Shown: positions 8,658-17,977, numbered from the stretch's first letter. The stretch: 64,000 nt of DNA from Candidatus Bathyarchaeota archaeon (GCA_023512225.1 JAIMAA010000002.1:1-64000), one strand, 5' to 3'. Program-made: numbers and translations. Notes: a model not told the origin generated them from the sequence alone.

Positions 8658-10490
8658 ATGTTCGGCTGGACCGGAACTTTTTTGCAAGTAAATCTCAACA
8701 AAGGTAAGGCTGTTGCTAACCGTTACGAAGCTAGTTTAGCCAAAAACTTCCTTGGCGGCAGGGGATTTGCCGTCAAAATTCTGTGGGATAACCTCAAGTC
8801 AGGAATTGACCCTCTGTCACCTGAAAACGTGCTGGTTTTTGCGACTGGTCCATTAACGGGTTTGTCTCTTCCGAGTAGTGGCAAGCTTATTGTGGCTTCA
8901 AAAAGCCCCTTAACGGGCGGTTACGGAGATGGAAATATTGGGACTCTTGCTGCGGTTCAGATGCGTAAGGCTGGTTATGATGCTGTAATAATTGAAGGCA
9001 AAGCTAACAAACCAATTGTTCTGCTCATTCGAGACGCAACAGCGGAATTTCTTGATGCGAAAGACTTGTGGGGTTTAAACTCGTTTGAAACCGAAAAGAA
9101 ATTGAGAGAACTTTATGGACGCACCGCCGGCATTCTCTGCATCGGTCAAGGCGGAGAAAACCTGGTAAAGTTTGCAAACATTGTATGTCAAGAGGGACGT
9201 GCTGGTGGAAGACCTGGAATAGGCGCTGTCATGGGTTCTAAAAATTTGAAAGCTGTCATTTTCATTGGTTCGCACGAAATATCTGTAGCTCAACCTAAGG
9301 AAATGAAGGAACTTGGCGCGGAAGGCTACAGAGAAGTCATGACTAAGCCGAACTATGCTTTTTGGAAGCGTCAAGGCACGATGATGACAATCGAATGGAG
9401 TCAAGAAAACAGTGTTCTCCCAACATGTAATTACCGCGAAGGCGTTTTTGAAGAGGCTGACGAGATAGGCGGTTTTGCGATGGAGAAGTTGAAGATTGCT
9501 AATCGTGGCTGTCCACAGTGTAACATGACTTGCGGGAATGTTGTTAAGGGTTCTGATAAAAAAGAGTCTGAGCTTGATTATGAAAACGTTGCCATGTTAG
9601 GTTCAAATATTGGTTTGGGTAGCCTTAAACAAGTTGCGGCTCTCAATAGGGCTGCAGACGAGTTTGGGTTGGACACTATTTCACTGGGTAACGTGATTGG
9701 TTTTGCCATGGAAGCGTCCGAAAAGGGACTGTTAACAGACAAGATTTCTTGGGGTAAATTCAAAGACACAAAGGCTCTAATCGAGGATATAGCCTACAAG
9801 CGTAGTTTAGGCAGATTGCTGGCTGAAGGTGTCCGTTTTGCTGCAGAAGAAATTGGTAAAGGCTCAAAACGCTGGGCTATGCATGTTAAAGGCTTGGAAA
9901 TTTCTGCTTATAATTGTCATTCAACACCCGCGATGGCTTTGTCATACGCAACAAGCTCCATTGGAGCCCATCATAAGGATGCCTGGGTGATTTCTTGGGA
10001 AGTTAAAGTTGGACGCGAAAGTTACAGTGAAGAAAAAGTTGACAAAGTCATTGAGCTTCAACGTATCCGAGGAGGAGTGTTCGAGTCCTTAACTGTCTGT
10101 AGACTCCCATGGGTTGAAGTTGGCTTCGAGCTTGAATGGTATCCAAGATTCTTATATGCAGCAACTGGACTGGAGATGAACTGGGACAACCTAAACTTGA
10201 TTGCTGACCGCATATTCAACTTGACTCGTGCCTTCTGGATTCGCGAATATGGCAAAAGCTGGAGCAAAGAGATGGATGTTCCACCAGCAAGGTGGTTTGA
10301 AGAACCCTTAACTAAAGGCGCTTTAAAAGGCGCGAAACTTGAAAGAGCAAAGTACGATGTTATGCTGCAGAGATACTATAAGAAGCGCGGTTGGGATGAA
10401 CGCGGGATACCAACAAAAACAACATTAGACAAGTTAGGGTTGAAAGATGTTGCAAAGCAGTTGGGAAAACGCGTAAAATTGTACGAATAA
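8658..10490 (+). CDS. aor: Aldehyde:ferredoxin oxidoreductase (tungsten type), paralogue 1
   Basis: Oxidises aldehydes to carboxylates with ferredoxin, using a tungstopterin and a [4Fe-4S] cluster. The N-terminal domain reads MFGWTGTFLQVNL...GGRGFAVKILWD. Pterin-binding stretches include FATGPLTG and GRAGGRPGIGAVMGSKNLKAV. The cluster ligands are visible as C285-x2-C288-x3-C292 (GCPQCNMTCG), with the fourth Cys at about 481 (LTVCRLPW). All four are present, so the enzyme should be active. I choose ATG 8658, nine bases after GGAG; GTG 8643 is five residues longer. It is monocistronic or follows the flavoenzyme. Confidence 0.94.
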   Translation: MFGWTGTFLQVNLNKGKAVANRYEASLAKNFLGGRGFAVKILWDNLKSGIDPLSPENVLVFATGPLTGLSLPSSGKLIVASKSPLTGGYGDGNIGTLAAVQMRKAGYDAVIIEGKANKPIVLLIRDATAEFLDAKDLWGLNSFETEKKLRELYGRTAGILCIGQGGENLVKFANIVCQEGRAGGRPGIGAVMGSKNLKAVIFIGSHEISVAQPKEMKELGAEGYREVMTKPNYAFWKRQGTMMTIEWSQENSVLPTCNYREGVFEEADEIGGFAMEKLKIANRGCPQCNMTCGNVVKGSDKKESELDYENVAMLGSNIGLGSLKQVAALNRAADEFGLDTISLGNVIGFAMEASEKGLLTDKISWGKFKDTKALIEDIAYKRSLGRLLAEGVRFAAEEIGKGSKRWAMHVKGLEISAYNCHSTPAMALSYATSSIGAHHKDAWVISWEVKVGRESYSEEKVDKVIELQRIRGGVFESLTVCRLPWVEVGFELEWYPRFLYAATGLEMNWDNLNLIADRIFNLTRAFWIREYGKSWSKEMDVPPARWFEEPLTKGALKGAKLERAKYDVMLQRYYKKRGWDERGIPTKTTLDKLGLKDVAKQLGKRVKLYE

Positions 10491-10521
10491 AAACTGAAAT
10501 TAAAATAGGAAAATTGCTGGT

Positions 10522-11970
10522 TTAGTATGCTCTGGCGAAGTAGACTACTTCTTTTGCTTTTTCTCCGCAATATATGCATTCTGTGAATGTTTTCTCTTTT
10601 TTCAGGGGCACGATTCTGATTGTTGCGCCTGTTTCTTCCTTTATCTTTTCTTCGCATTCTGGACTTGAGCACCAGCATGCTCTGATGAATCCGCCCTTTT
10701 TCCTCAACACTTTCTTGAATTCGCTGTAAGTTTTCACTGTTGTGATATTTTCTTCCAAGAATTTTCGGGCTTTATTAAAGAGATTTTTCTGAATTTTTTC
10801 CAACAACTCTTCTACAGCATTGAGTACTTTTTCTTCTTTGACTGCTACTTTTTCGAACGTGTCTCTTCTGGCTAATGTTACTTGCTTCTGTTTCACGTCT
10901 CTGGGACCAATCTCTATTCTTACTGGCACGCCTTTAAGTTCCCATTCGTTGAATTTCCATCCCGGCGTGTATTCTGCTCTATCGTCCAGAACAACTTGTA
11001 TGTCCTGCTTCTGCAATTTTTCATAAATTTGTTGTGCTTTTGCTAAGATTTCTTTGGAGTTAGCGTCCTTGTAAGGTATTGGCACTATGGCAACTTGTAT
11101 CGGTGCAACTCTTGGAGGCAGCACCAATCCCTTGTCGTCGCCGTGTACCATCACCAGTGCACCTATCATTCGCGTTGAGAAGCCCCATGATGTCTGCCAG
11201 ACATACTGCTCTTTTTCGTCTTGGTCGAGGAATTTGATTTTAAACACTTTCGAAAAGTTTTGGCCTAGCTGGTGCGACGTGCCCATTTGTAAGGCTTTTC
11301 CGTCCGGCATTATTGCTTCTAAGGCTGTTGTGTAAAGGGCGCCTGGAAATTTGTCGCTTTCTGATTTCTTTCCTGTGAGCACCGGAATTGCGAGGTAGTT
11401 TTCCATTACGTCTTTGTATTCGTTTAGGATTTGCATTACTTCTTGGTCGGCTTCTTCTTTTGTAGCGTGGGCAGTGTGTCCTTCTTGCCATAGGAATTCT
11501 CTGGTTCTTAGGAAAAGTTTGGTTCCTTTCGTGTCCCATCTTATTATGTTGCACCATTGATTGATTTTTATTGGTAGGTCTCTCCAACTTCTAATCCACT
11601 TAGCAAATGTTGCGTACATTATTGTTTCAGATGTCGGTCTTAGGGCGAGTTTTTCTTCTAGAGGTGTATCTCCACCCATCGTTACCCATGCAACTTCCGG
11701 TGTGAAACCAGCAAAATGCTCTGCCTCTTTTTTGAGAAAACTTTCTGGTATGAATAGTGGGAAGTACACGTTTCTATGTCCAGTTGCCTTTATTTTTTCG
11801 TCGAAGATTTGTTGGATTTTTTCCCAGATAGCGTATGAGTGTTCGCGGAATATCATGCAGCCTTTTACAGGAGCGTAATCTGCCATTCCTGATTTTACGA
11901 TGACTTGGGTGTACCATTCTGAGAAATCTTCGGATTTTTTTACTGTAACGCCTACGTCTGACATGGTCAT
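10522..11970 (-). CDS. proS: Prolyl-tRNA synthetase, archaeal/eukaryotic type
   Basis: Charges tRNA-Pro. The 482-residue enzyme has no bacterial-type INS editing insertion between motifs 2 and 3. Class II motifs are seen at GCMIFREHSYAIWE (motif 1), LRPTSETIMYATFAKWI and WNIIRWDT-like (motif 2), and GDDKGLVLPPRVAPIQV (motif 3 region). The anticodon domain is followed by the archaeal C-terminal Zn domain (ACWCSSPECEEKI...TECIYCGEKA), ending with a Tyr. AAAGGAGAGAG immediately precedes ATG 11970. A TATA-like AATTATATTC near 11995-12003 fits a short leader. Confidence 0.97.
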   Translation of the reverse strand: MTMSDVGVTVKKSEDFSEWYTQVIVKSGMADYAPVKGCMIFREHSYAIWEKIQQIFDEKIKATGHRNVYFPLFIPESFLKKEAEHFAGFTPEVAWVTMGGDTPLEEKLALRPTSETIMYATFAKWIRSWRDLPIKINQWCNIIRWDTKGTKLFLRTREFLWQEGHTAHATKEEADQEVMQILNEYKDVMENYLAIPVLTGKKSESDKFPGALYTTALEAIMPDGKALQMGTSHQLGQNFSKVFKIKFLDQDEKEQYVWQTSWGFSTRMIGALVMVHGDDKGLVLPPRVAPIQVAIVPIPYKDANSKEILAKAQQIYEKLQKQDIQVVLDDRAEYTPGWKFNEWELKGVPVRIEIGPRDVKQKQVTLARRDTFEKVAVKEEKVLNAVEELLEKIQKNLFNKARKFLEENITTVKTYSEFKKVLRKKGGFIRACWCSSPECEEKIKEETGATIRIVPLKKEKTFTECIYCGEKAKEVVYFARAY

Positions 11971-12194
11971 CTCTCTCCTTTTTCTTTAGTGGTTGAATAT
12001 AATTCTAGTGTAGAACAGATTCTTATGTGGGCTAAGTTTCGAGAGAATTTAGCAATGTGGAACACAATCGCCCATTTTAACCACTTTCCAAAACAATGCT
12101 GAATCAAGCTATTAAACGTTTTCTTCTTTTAACTTTGGGATTGTGCTTCTTGTCGAGATGCATAAGTGTTTTAACCGTTCTCATCTAAATTTGA
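11971..12194. promoter_or_regulatory. Divergent promoter region between proS and apgM
   Basis: This 224-base stretch holds no gene I can support. It carries the minus-strand TATA-like AATTATATTC near 11995-12003 for proS. On the plus strand a weak A/T stretch at about 12160-12174 (CATAAGTGTTTTAA) sits about 25-30 bases before apgM ATG, compatible with a leaderless apgM transcript. Confidence 0.4.
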
Positions 12195-13472
12195 ATGTAT
12201 TCCAAGCACAGACTGGAATGGCGTGAATTAAAATTGAAGGCAATTCTTGTTATTGGAGACGGAATGGCTGACAGACCAGTGAAAGAGTTAAGTTGGAAAA
12301 CCCCTTTGGAAGTAGCGCACAAACCGGCGATGGATAAAATTGCAAAGACTGGAATCTGCGGCATAATGGATGTTATTGCACCGGGCATACCGCCTGGGAG
12401 CGACACAGCTACGTTGGCGTTGCTTGGTTATGACGCAGTGAAGGTCTATTCTGGAAGAGGAGCTTTCGAAGCTATTGGTTCAGGAATAGACGTTTTGCCG
12501 GGCGATGTGGCTCTTCGATGTAACTTTGCAACGGTCGACGATGAATTTGTTGTCTTGGACAGACGTGCTGGCAGAATCGCGAACGAGGATGCTTCCAAAC
12601 TTGCTGAAAGTCTCCAAAAAATCAAACCAACTGGGTCATCAGTCAAAATCGTATTCAAAAACACTGTTCAGCATCGTGCAGCTCTTCTTCTCCGAGGACC
12701 TAAATTATCAACAGCTGTGGGCGACTCTGACCCTGAAAAAGTTGGAGAAAAAGTTCTAGAGATCAAAGCTTTGGACAACAGTTTAGAAGCGAAGCGAACA
12801 GCCGAAATCCTTAATGATCTCCTACAAAAATTTCATAAAATACTGCAGGAGCATCCAATCAACGAGAAAAGAGTAAAACATGGATTGCTACCAGCTAATG
12901 CAATTTTATGTAGAGGCGCTGGCACTGTTCCGAATATTAAGCCTTTATCTGAAGTTTATGGTGTTAATGCAGCATGTGTGTCTGCGGTTTCCTTGATTAA
13001 AGGCGTTTGCAAGGTTGCTGGAATGAAACTGGTAGATGTTAATGGAGCCACGGGAACACCTCAAACTGACTTCATGGCTAAGGCTAAAGCTGCAGTTCAA
13101 ACGTTAAAAACAAATGACTTCGTGCTTTTGCACGTGAAAGCGCCAGATGTTCCTAGTCATGATGGAAACGTTAAGCAGAAAATTGCGGTAATCGAAAAAA
13201 TAGACCAAATGCTAGGCTATTTACTTGAGAAGGTAGATTTGAACGAGACTTATTTGGCTGTAACTGCCGATCACACAACATCCTCTCTCACGCGAAATCA
13301 TGAAGGCGACCCCGTTCCAATAGCAATAACTGGACCATACATTCGCTGTGACGATGTCACTGAATTTGGCGAGAGAACCTGCGCAAAAGGCGGCTTAAAC
13401 CGAATAAGAGGTATTGATTTAATGCCTATCTTGATGAATTTAATTGGTAAAACCCGAAAATTTGGAGCGTGA
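12195..13472 (+). CDS. apgM: 2,3-bisphosphoglycerate-independent phosphoglycerate mutase, archaeal type
   Basis: Interconverts 3- and 2-phosphoglycerate. It is an alkaline-phosphatase-superfamily enzyme. The first metal Asp is in VIGDGMADRP, the phospho-acceptor Ser in PPGSDTATLALLGYD, and later metal ligands in HVKAPDVPSHDGN and TADHTTSS. The length of about 425 residues fits aPGAM. ATG 12195 may be leaderless; the family usually starts near TTG 12234 (MKAILVIGDGM), so the true start could be 13 codons later. With PGK and GAPDH elsewhere in the window it supplies lower glycolysis/gluconeogenesis. Confidence 0.94.
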   Translation: MYSKHRLEWRELKLKAILVIGDGMADRPVKELSWKTPLEVAHKPAMDKIAKTGICGIMDVIAPGIPPGSDTATLALLGYDAVKVYSGRGAFEAIGSGIDVLPGDVALRCNFATVDDEFVVLDRRAGRIANEDASKLAESLQKIKPTGSSVKIVFKNTVQHRAALLLRGPKLSTAVGDSDPEKVGEKVLEIKALDNSLEAKRTAEILNDLLQKFHKILQEHPINEKRVKHGLLPANAILCRGAGTVPNIKPLSEVYGVNAACVSAVSLIKGVCKVAGMKLVDVNGATGTPQTDFMAKAKAAVQTLKTNDFVLLHVKAPDVPSHDGNVKQKIAVIEKIDQMLGYLLEKVDLNETYLAVTADHTTSSLTRNHEGDPVPIAITGPYIRCDDVTEFGERTCAKGGLNRIRGIDLMPILMNLIGKTRKFGA

Positions 13473-13476
13473 AATG

Positions 13477-14595
13477 TTACTGAACTAATATTAATCGCCA
13501 TTCTCGGTAATCTGTTATGACTTTGACGTATCCTTTTAGCATGTCATCTACTTCTGTATTTCCTGTGTCAACCCGCAAAATGTTTCCTTCAATACTTTGA
13601 AGCTTACTTTTAGTTGCTACAACAATTATTCGTTGCTTTCCAACACGCTTAATGATTTTAGGGCTTATCTGCTGATTTCCCCTTCCAAGAAGAATTCCTT
13701 GAAGCCCAATAGGTGAGAGAACAATCCAAGTATTCCTCCAATCTTTTACCTCTTCCAGAATTCTCTTCTCATCAACATCCAACACGATTTTGCCTTTCTT
13801 GTAAATGTCTACACCCAGCACCGTTTTTGCTACGCCTAGTAATTCGGCTATGCGTTTGATTGTAGTTCCAGGACCCAGTATGTATGTGGCGTTTGGTTGC
13901 ATTTCTTCAATTATGAAACGTGCTATTGCTGTCTGGTTCTCTTTTTCGTCAATCGTTTCTGGGCTTACTTGTTTGCTTCCTTGAATTCGCATTGGAACAA
14001 ACGGTCCTTTCAGAAAACCGTGTAGCTTAACAGCGAAAGTATCGCTTCGGATAGCCTTCTCGTCTGCGTCAATGATTTCGAACTCTGCAATTTCCGCTTG
14101 CTTATCAGCAAATATTAAAACCACGTCTGCAGCGTCTCGAGGACTTACAGCAAAAACACCGCTATACATTTTAACTCCAGAAGGCACGCCTAAAACGGGC
14201 ACTTCAGTGGTGCCTTGCATAACATCCAAAATGTCTTTGGCTGTGCCATCTCCGCCAACAAAAACTATCAAATCTACCTCCGCCTTAATCAAAAGTTTAA
14301 CAGCAGCTTTCGTATCTTCTGCGGTGGTTTCCTTCCCTATGTTCATAGGTAAAATTTGAACTGGAAAATTCGCTTGCTCTGCCTCATTTTCGCCCATGAT
14401 TCCCGGGCAGGTCAAAATCTCTATTTGCCTATTTTCCATGTTTTCCTTTAGTTTCCGCAGAAATTCTATGGCTCTTTCCGGCGCTACTGGTTCTGCGCCT
14501 CGTGTAATCGCTTCTTCTAGAACGCCATTTGTGCCTTTCAGTCCAACCTTGCCTCCCATACCCGCAATTGGGTTAACAATAAAGCCCACTTTCAT
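13477..14595 (-). CDS. ATP-NAD kinase-like protein (AcoX/NAD-kinase superfamily)
   Basis: A 372-residue protein with the NAD kinase/diacylglycerol kinase signature VFVGGDGTAKD (GGDGT at residues 114-118) and the N-terminal KVGFIVNPIAGMGG. It belongs to the longer archaeal/AcoX-type group rather than the compact NAD kinase, so NAD phosphorylation is possible but unproven. GPGTTIKRIAELLGV matches the second conserved loop of that group. Its stop lies 4 bases from apgM's stop (convergent). It is divergent from the DUF1028 gene across a 69-base gap. Confidence 0.85.
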   Translation of the reverse strand: MKVGFIVNPIAGMGGKVGLKGTNGVLEEAITRGAEPVAPERAIEFLRKLKENMENRQIEILTCPGIMGENEAEQANFPVQILPMNIGKETTAEDTKAAVKLLIKAEVDLIVFVGGDGTAKDILDVMQGTTEVPVLGVPSGVKMYSGVFAVSPRDAADVVLIFADKQAEIAEFEIIDADEKAIRSDTFAVKLHGFLKGPFVPMRIQGSKQVSPETIDEKENQTAIARFIIEEMQPNATYILGPGTTIKRIAELLGVAKTVLGVDIYKKGKIVLDVDEKRILEEVKDWRNTWIVLSPIGLQGILLGRGNQQISPKIIKRVGKQRIIVVATKSKLQSIEGNILRVDTGNTEVDDMLKGYVKVITDYREWRLILVQ

Positions 14596-14664
14596 TGCTT
14601 GTCAGTGACAAGATTTATTTCACAAGCTTTAAACTATTTTGATGAACAAGGAGTGCCAGTCTAA

Positions 14665-15285
14665 GTGAAGTTTCCGCCTACTGGAACGTTCTCAATTCTT
14701 GCTATTTCACCTAACCGTGAACTGATGGGGGTTGCCACCGCTACAGGCGTAAAATCGGTTGGCGATAGGGTTCCCCACGCAAGACCAGCAGTGGGTGTTG
14801 TGGCAACGCAAGCCTATACAAACGTGGCTTACGGCATTAAAGGCTTAGAACTGTTGGCAATGGGTTTAACCCCTAAAGAAGCCCTAGAAAAGCTTTTGGC
14901 AGAAGATGTTGAAAATGAATTGCGACAAGTTGCGATTATGGATTTTAAAGGAGAAAAAGCGGTTTTCACGGGCGCTAAAGCTCCGAAATGGCATGGAGAG
15001 ATTATAGGCGAAAACTACATTGTTATTGGAAATTTGCTTGCGGGAAAAGGAGTCTTGAGGAGTATGGCTAAGGAATTTGAAACTTCTAGTGGAAGCTTAG
15101 CGTGGAGAATGGCAAATGCTTTGAAAGCTGGAAGCGAAAGTGGCGGAGATAGAAGAGGCGAAATTTCAGCAGCACTGATTGTGATTAGCGCAGAAAAGGT
15201 GGAAGCAAATTTACGAGTTGACATCGCTGAAAATCCAATCGAAGAACTGCTCCGCAAACTCGATACTTTACAATTAAAATTATGA
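14665..15285 (+). CDS. DUF1028 family protein (Ntn-hydrolase-like fold)
   Basis: The 206-residue sequence has the family's order of motifs: TGTFSILAISPNRELMGVATATG at the N-terminus, VGDRVPHARPAVGVVATQAYTN, then GLELLAMGLTPKEALE and AIMDFKGEKAVFTG. The protein resembles the Ntn-hydrolase fold and is found in many archaea and bacteria; its reaction is not established. I start at GTG 14665, with AAGGAG about 11 bases upstream. Confidence 0.85.
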   Translation: MKFPPTGTFSILAISPNRELMGVATATGVKSVGDRVPHARPAVGVVATQAYTNVAYGIKGLELLAMGLTPKEALEKLLAEDVENELRQVAIMDFKGEKAVFTGAKAPKWHGEIIGENYIVIGNLLAGKGVLRSMAKEFETSSGSLAWRMANALKAGSESGGDRRGEISAALIVISAEKVEANLRVDIAENPIEELLRKLDTLQLKL

Positions 15286-15369
15286 TTCGTACATTTTTCT
15301 TTTCTGAAAATTCTTATATCTCTCAGATTCTAACATCCTTTTCTCTTCAAATAACTGGAGTATTGCTAA

Positions 15370-16344
15370 ATGTCTAAAAAGAACATGAAAAGAATTCTCA
15401 TAACGGGCGCCACTGGACAAATCGGCTCAGAATTAACAATTGAACTACGAAAGAGGTATGGTGGAGATAACGTTGTTGCGGCTGGACATAAACGAAAACC
15501 TGGTGGCAAACTTTTGGAATCCGGGTCCTTCGAGTTTATCGACACTTCTGACCGTGAAAGTATCAAGAAAATTGTCGAAAAATATGAAATTGATACAATT
15601 TACCATTTAGCCGCAGTTCTCTCAGCCACCGGCGAAGAAAACCCGCAACTTGCTTGGCACGTTAACATGGATGGACTTTACAACATGCTTGAGGTTGCAA
15701 GAGAACAAGGTGTGACCAAAGTTTTCTGGCCAAGCTCCATCGCCGTTTTCGGTCCAGAAGCCCCACGCGTTAACACTCCTCAAAACACTGTGTTGATTCC
15801 AAGAACTATGTACGGCGTAACTAAAGTTGCTGGTGAATTGTTATGTAATTATTATTTTGCCAAGTTTGGTTTGGATGTACGAAGTGTTCGGTATCCGGGT
15901 ATAATAAGCAGTGAGACTCCTCCAGGCGGAGGCACTACTGATTATGCTGTGGAAATATTTTACGAAGCGATTAACAAGAAACGGTACACTTGTTTTGTGA
16001 GGGAAGACACAGTTTTGCCTATGATGTATATGCCCGACTGTCTAAAAGCAGCTATTGACCTCATGGAAGCTGACCCATCCAAAATTAAGTGCCGCACAAG
16101 CTACAACTTGGGTGCGATAAGTTTTTCTGCTGGTGAGTTAGTCGCAGAAATACGGAAATACATTCCAGATTTCAAAGTAGAGTATAAACCCGACTTCAGG
16201 CAAAAGATTGCGGATTCTTGGCCTATGTCAATAGATGACAGCGCAGCACGCAAAGATTGGGGCTGGAAACCCGCCTACGATTTGGCTTCCATGACGAAGG
16301 ACATGATAGAAAAGTTAACAAGAAGATTAGCAAGTGAGTTTTAG
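15370..16344 (+). CDS. tdh: L-threonine 3-dehydrogenase, SDR (epimerase-like) type
   Basis: Oxidises L-threonine to 2-amino-3-ketobutyrate with NAD+. It is a short-chain/extended SDR enzyme, not the zinc medium-chain form. Rossmann motif: RILITGATGQIGSEL. The active-site Ser is in WPSSIAVFGP, with Y-x3-K in TMYGVTKVAGE. The substrate-loop stretch PPGGGTTDYAVEIF and ADSWPMSIDDSAAR are typical of SDR threonine dehydrogenases. The next gene, 50 bases on, is kbl, whose product uses 2-amino-3-ketobutyrate; that pairing strongly supports the call over a generic sugar epimerase. GGAG lies about 10 bases before ATG 15370. Confidence 0.92.
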   Translation: MSKKNMKRILITGATGQIGSELTIELRKRYGGDNVVAAGHKRKPGGKLLESGSFEFIDTSDRESIKKIVEKYEIDTIYHLAAVLSATGEENPQLAWHVNMDGLYNMLEVAREQGVTKVFWPSSIAVFGPEAPRVNTPQNTVLIPRTMYGVTKVAGELLCNYYFAKFGLDVRSVRYPGIISSETPPGGGTTDYAVEIFYEAINKKRYTCFVREDTVLPMMYMPDCLKAAIDLMEADPSKIKCRTSYNLGAISFSAGELVAEIRKYIPDFKVEYKPDFRQKIADSWPMSIDDSAARKDWGWKPAYDLASMTKDMIEKLTRRLASEF

Positions 16345-16396
16345 CCTAGAAAGAGTTAAGAGAACCTTAGCAATTTAGGGGAAAGTGGTGTTGAAA

Positions 16397-17590
16397 ATGC
16401 GAAGTCCAACAGCGTTCTTACGTGAGGAATATGAAGAGTTAGTGCGAAATGAGCTTGACTGGAAAATCCGTGTTTTGCAAGGTCCAAGCACACCCTGGTG
16501 TACTGTTGAAGGAAAAAAAGTCCTAATGTTCTGCTCAAACAATTATCTCGGATTGAGTAATCATCCGAAATTGAAGGAAGCAGCAATAAAAGCTGTTCAA
16601 ACACATGGTGCCGGCTCTGGTTCAGTTCGACCGATTGCAGGGACAATGGACATACATGTAGAGCTTGAAAAGCGCCTTGCCAAGTTCAAACGTGCAGAAG
16701 CTTCGCTTGTTTACCAGACAGGCTTTGCAGCTAATGCAGGCTTAATTCCTCAACTGGCTGGCAAAGGCGACTTGATAATAAGCGACGAACTAAACCACGG
16801 CAGCATAATAGACGGTGTTAGGCTTTCGCACGCCGAGAGGGCGGTTTACAAACACTCGGATGTGGAAGACTTGCAACGGGTTCTGGAAGAAGCAGAGAAA
16901 CACCAGCCGCCATACAGGAGGATACTGATAATTACTGATGGCGTTTTTTCCATGGACGGTGACATAGCACCATTAGACGGAATTGCAAAGCTGGGTGCAG
17001 AACACGGCGCAATGGTTTACGTGGATGATGCTCACGGAGAAGGTGTGCTAGGCGAAGGTGGACGAGGCATTGTTACCCATTTCAAGCTTAGCCGCGACAA
17101 GGTTCATGTAGAAATGGGAACTTTTTCCAAAGCGTTCGGTGTTGTCGGCGGCCACGTTTCCGGCTCGCAAGACTTGATTAATTTTGCCTATAACAAATCA
17201 CGAACTTGGCTTCTCAGCGGATCACATCCGCCTGCAGTTGCGGCTGCCTGTATAGCTGCCATCGATGTTCTGGAGCAAGAACCACAGCATGTGCAAAGGC
17301 TCTGGGAACACACGCGGTATTTCAAAAAGGCCATGAAAGATCTTGGCTTTGATATTGGTAACAGTCAAACGCCTATAACGCCAATTATAGTTGGCGAAAG
17401 TGGTGTAGCCAAAAAACTGAGTGCGCGGCTCTTTGAGGAAGGCGTTTTTGCTTTGCCTATTGTCTATCCAATGGTTGCAAGAGACAAAGCCCGCATACGG
17501 ACAATCATGAACGCTGCGTTAACTCGGGAAGACTTAGATTTCGCTATAAACGCATTCGAGAAAATCGGAAAAGAACTGCACATAATTTAG
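16397..17590 (+). CDS. kbl: Glycine C-acetyltransferase (2-amino-3-ketobutyrate CoA ligase)
   Basis: Cleaves 2-amino-3-ketobutyrate with CoA to glycine and acetyl-CoA, completing threonine breakdown begun by tdh upstream. It is an alpha-oxoamine synthase with FCSNNYLGLSNHPKL, GAGSGSVRPIAGT, SDELNHGSIIDG, DDAHGEGVLG and the PLP lysine in GTFSKAFGVVGG (about K245). At 397 residues it is full length. Four start codons lie within 12 bases (GTG 16385, GTG 16388, TTG 16391, ATG 16397); I use the ATG, which gives MRSPTAFLREEYEEL. BioF-like activity is unlikely given the tdh neighbour. Confidence 0.94.
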   Translation: MRSPTAFLREEYEELVRNELDWKIRVLQGPSTPWCTVEGKKVLMFCSNNYLGLSNHPKLKEAAIKAVQTHGAGSGSVRPIAGTMDIHVELEKRLAKFKRAEASLVYQTGFAANAGLIPQLAGKGDLIISDELNHGSIIDGVRLSHAERAVYKHSDVEDLQRVLEEAEKHQPPYRRILIITDGVFSMDGDIAPLDGIAKLGAEHGAMVYVDDAHGEGVLGEGGRGIVTHFKLSRDKVHVEMGTFSKAFGVVGGHVSGSQDLINFAYNKSRTWLLSGSHPPAVAAACIAAIDVLEQEPQHVQRLWEHTRYFKKAMKDLGFDIGNSQTPITPIIVGESGVAKKLSARLFEEGVFALPIVYPMVARDKARIRTIMNAALTREDLDFAINAFEKIGKELHII

Positions 17591-17625
17591 TCTCTTTTCT
17601 TATCTATTTTTGATTTTTCCCTGCG
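17591..17625 (+). terminator. T-rich terminator after kbl
   Basis: Directly after the kbl stop the sequence has several T runs (TCTCTTTTCTTATC, ATTTTTGATTTTTCCC), which is the usual form of archaeal intrinsic termination. Confidence 0.4.
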
Positions 17626-17638
17626 TTTAAGTGGAAAA

Positions 17639-17767
17639 ATGGATATAAGAACTGCCAAGAGACTTTTACGCGAGGAAATTTGAATTAAGCTTGAAAGGAA
17701 TGGTATTGCAAAGTTCTCGCTTCCGTGCTATGGGCGTATTCCAAATTTTACCGAAATGAGCACGTAA
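17639..17767 (+). pseudogene. Decayed 5-formyltetrahydrofolate cyclo-ligase (MTHFS) gene fragment
   Basis: Reading from ATG 17639 gives MDIRTAKRLLREEI, then a TGA at 17681-17683, then in the same frame IKLERNGIAKFSLPCYGRIP-NF before further stops. The combination 'EEI-W-x-x-[LM]E-x-x-G[IV]A[KR]F-x-x-P-x-x-GRIPNF' is the conserved N-terminus of archaeal 5-formyl-THF cyclo-ligases, and the TGA stands exactly where the conserved Trp (TGG) is expected. Downstream the frame breaks repeatedly. A later in-frame scrap (SAFQTGAVGANNQ, near 17813) faintly resembles the family's 'TGAVAVN' region, as if most of the gene were deleted. The assignment is from remembered family motifs, not a search. Confidence 0.6.
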
Positions 17768-17977
17768 AGAAAAAGAGTGAACTAATATACGAAAGGCTAT
17801 TTTTCTGCTTTTCAAACAGGCGCTGTTGGTGCAAATAATCAGAGTAACAACAATAGATAAGAAAAAAAGTGTTCATCTTTTTGCGAGAAGTGGCTGAACG
17901 CCGTAATTTAAACTACAGATACTTTTCATGTTAAATAGCGTCGAACTGGAATATAGGCATCTTCGGCTTATCGGAGA
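17768..17977. other. Intergenic remainder after the MTHFS relic
   Basis: No intact open frame, RNA gene or repeat is visible here. The stretch is interrupted by stops in all frames and may contain further decayed MTHFS sequence. Confidence 0.35.

Noticed and set aside
17639-17683. Possible selenocysteine or pyrrolysine-type read-through of the TGA in the MTHFS relic
   Set aside because: The stop stands at a Trp, not Cys, position, and further stops follow in every frame, so decay is the simpler reading.
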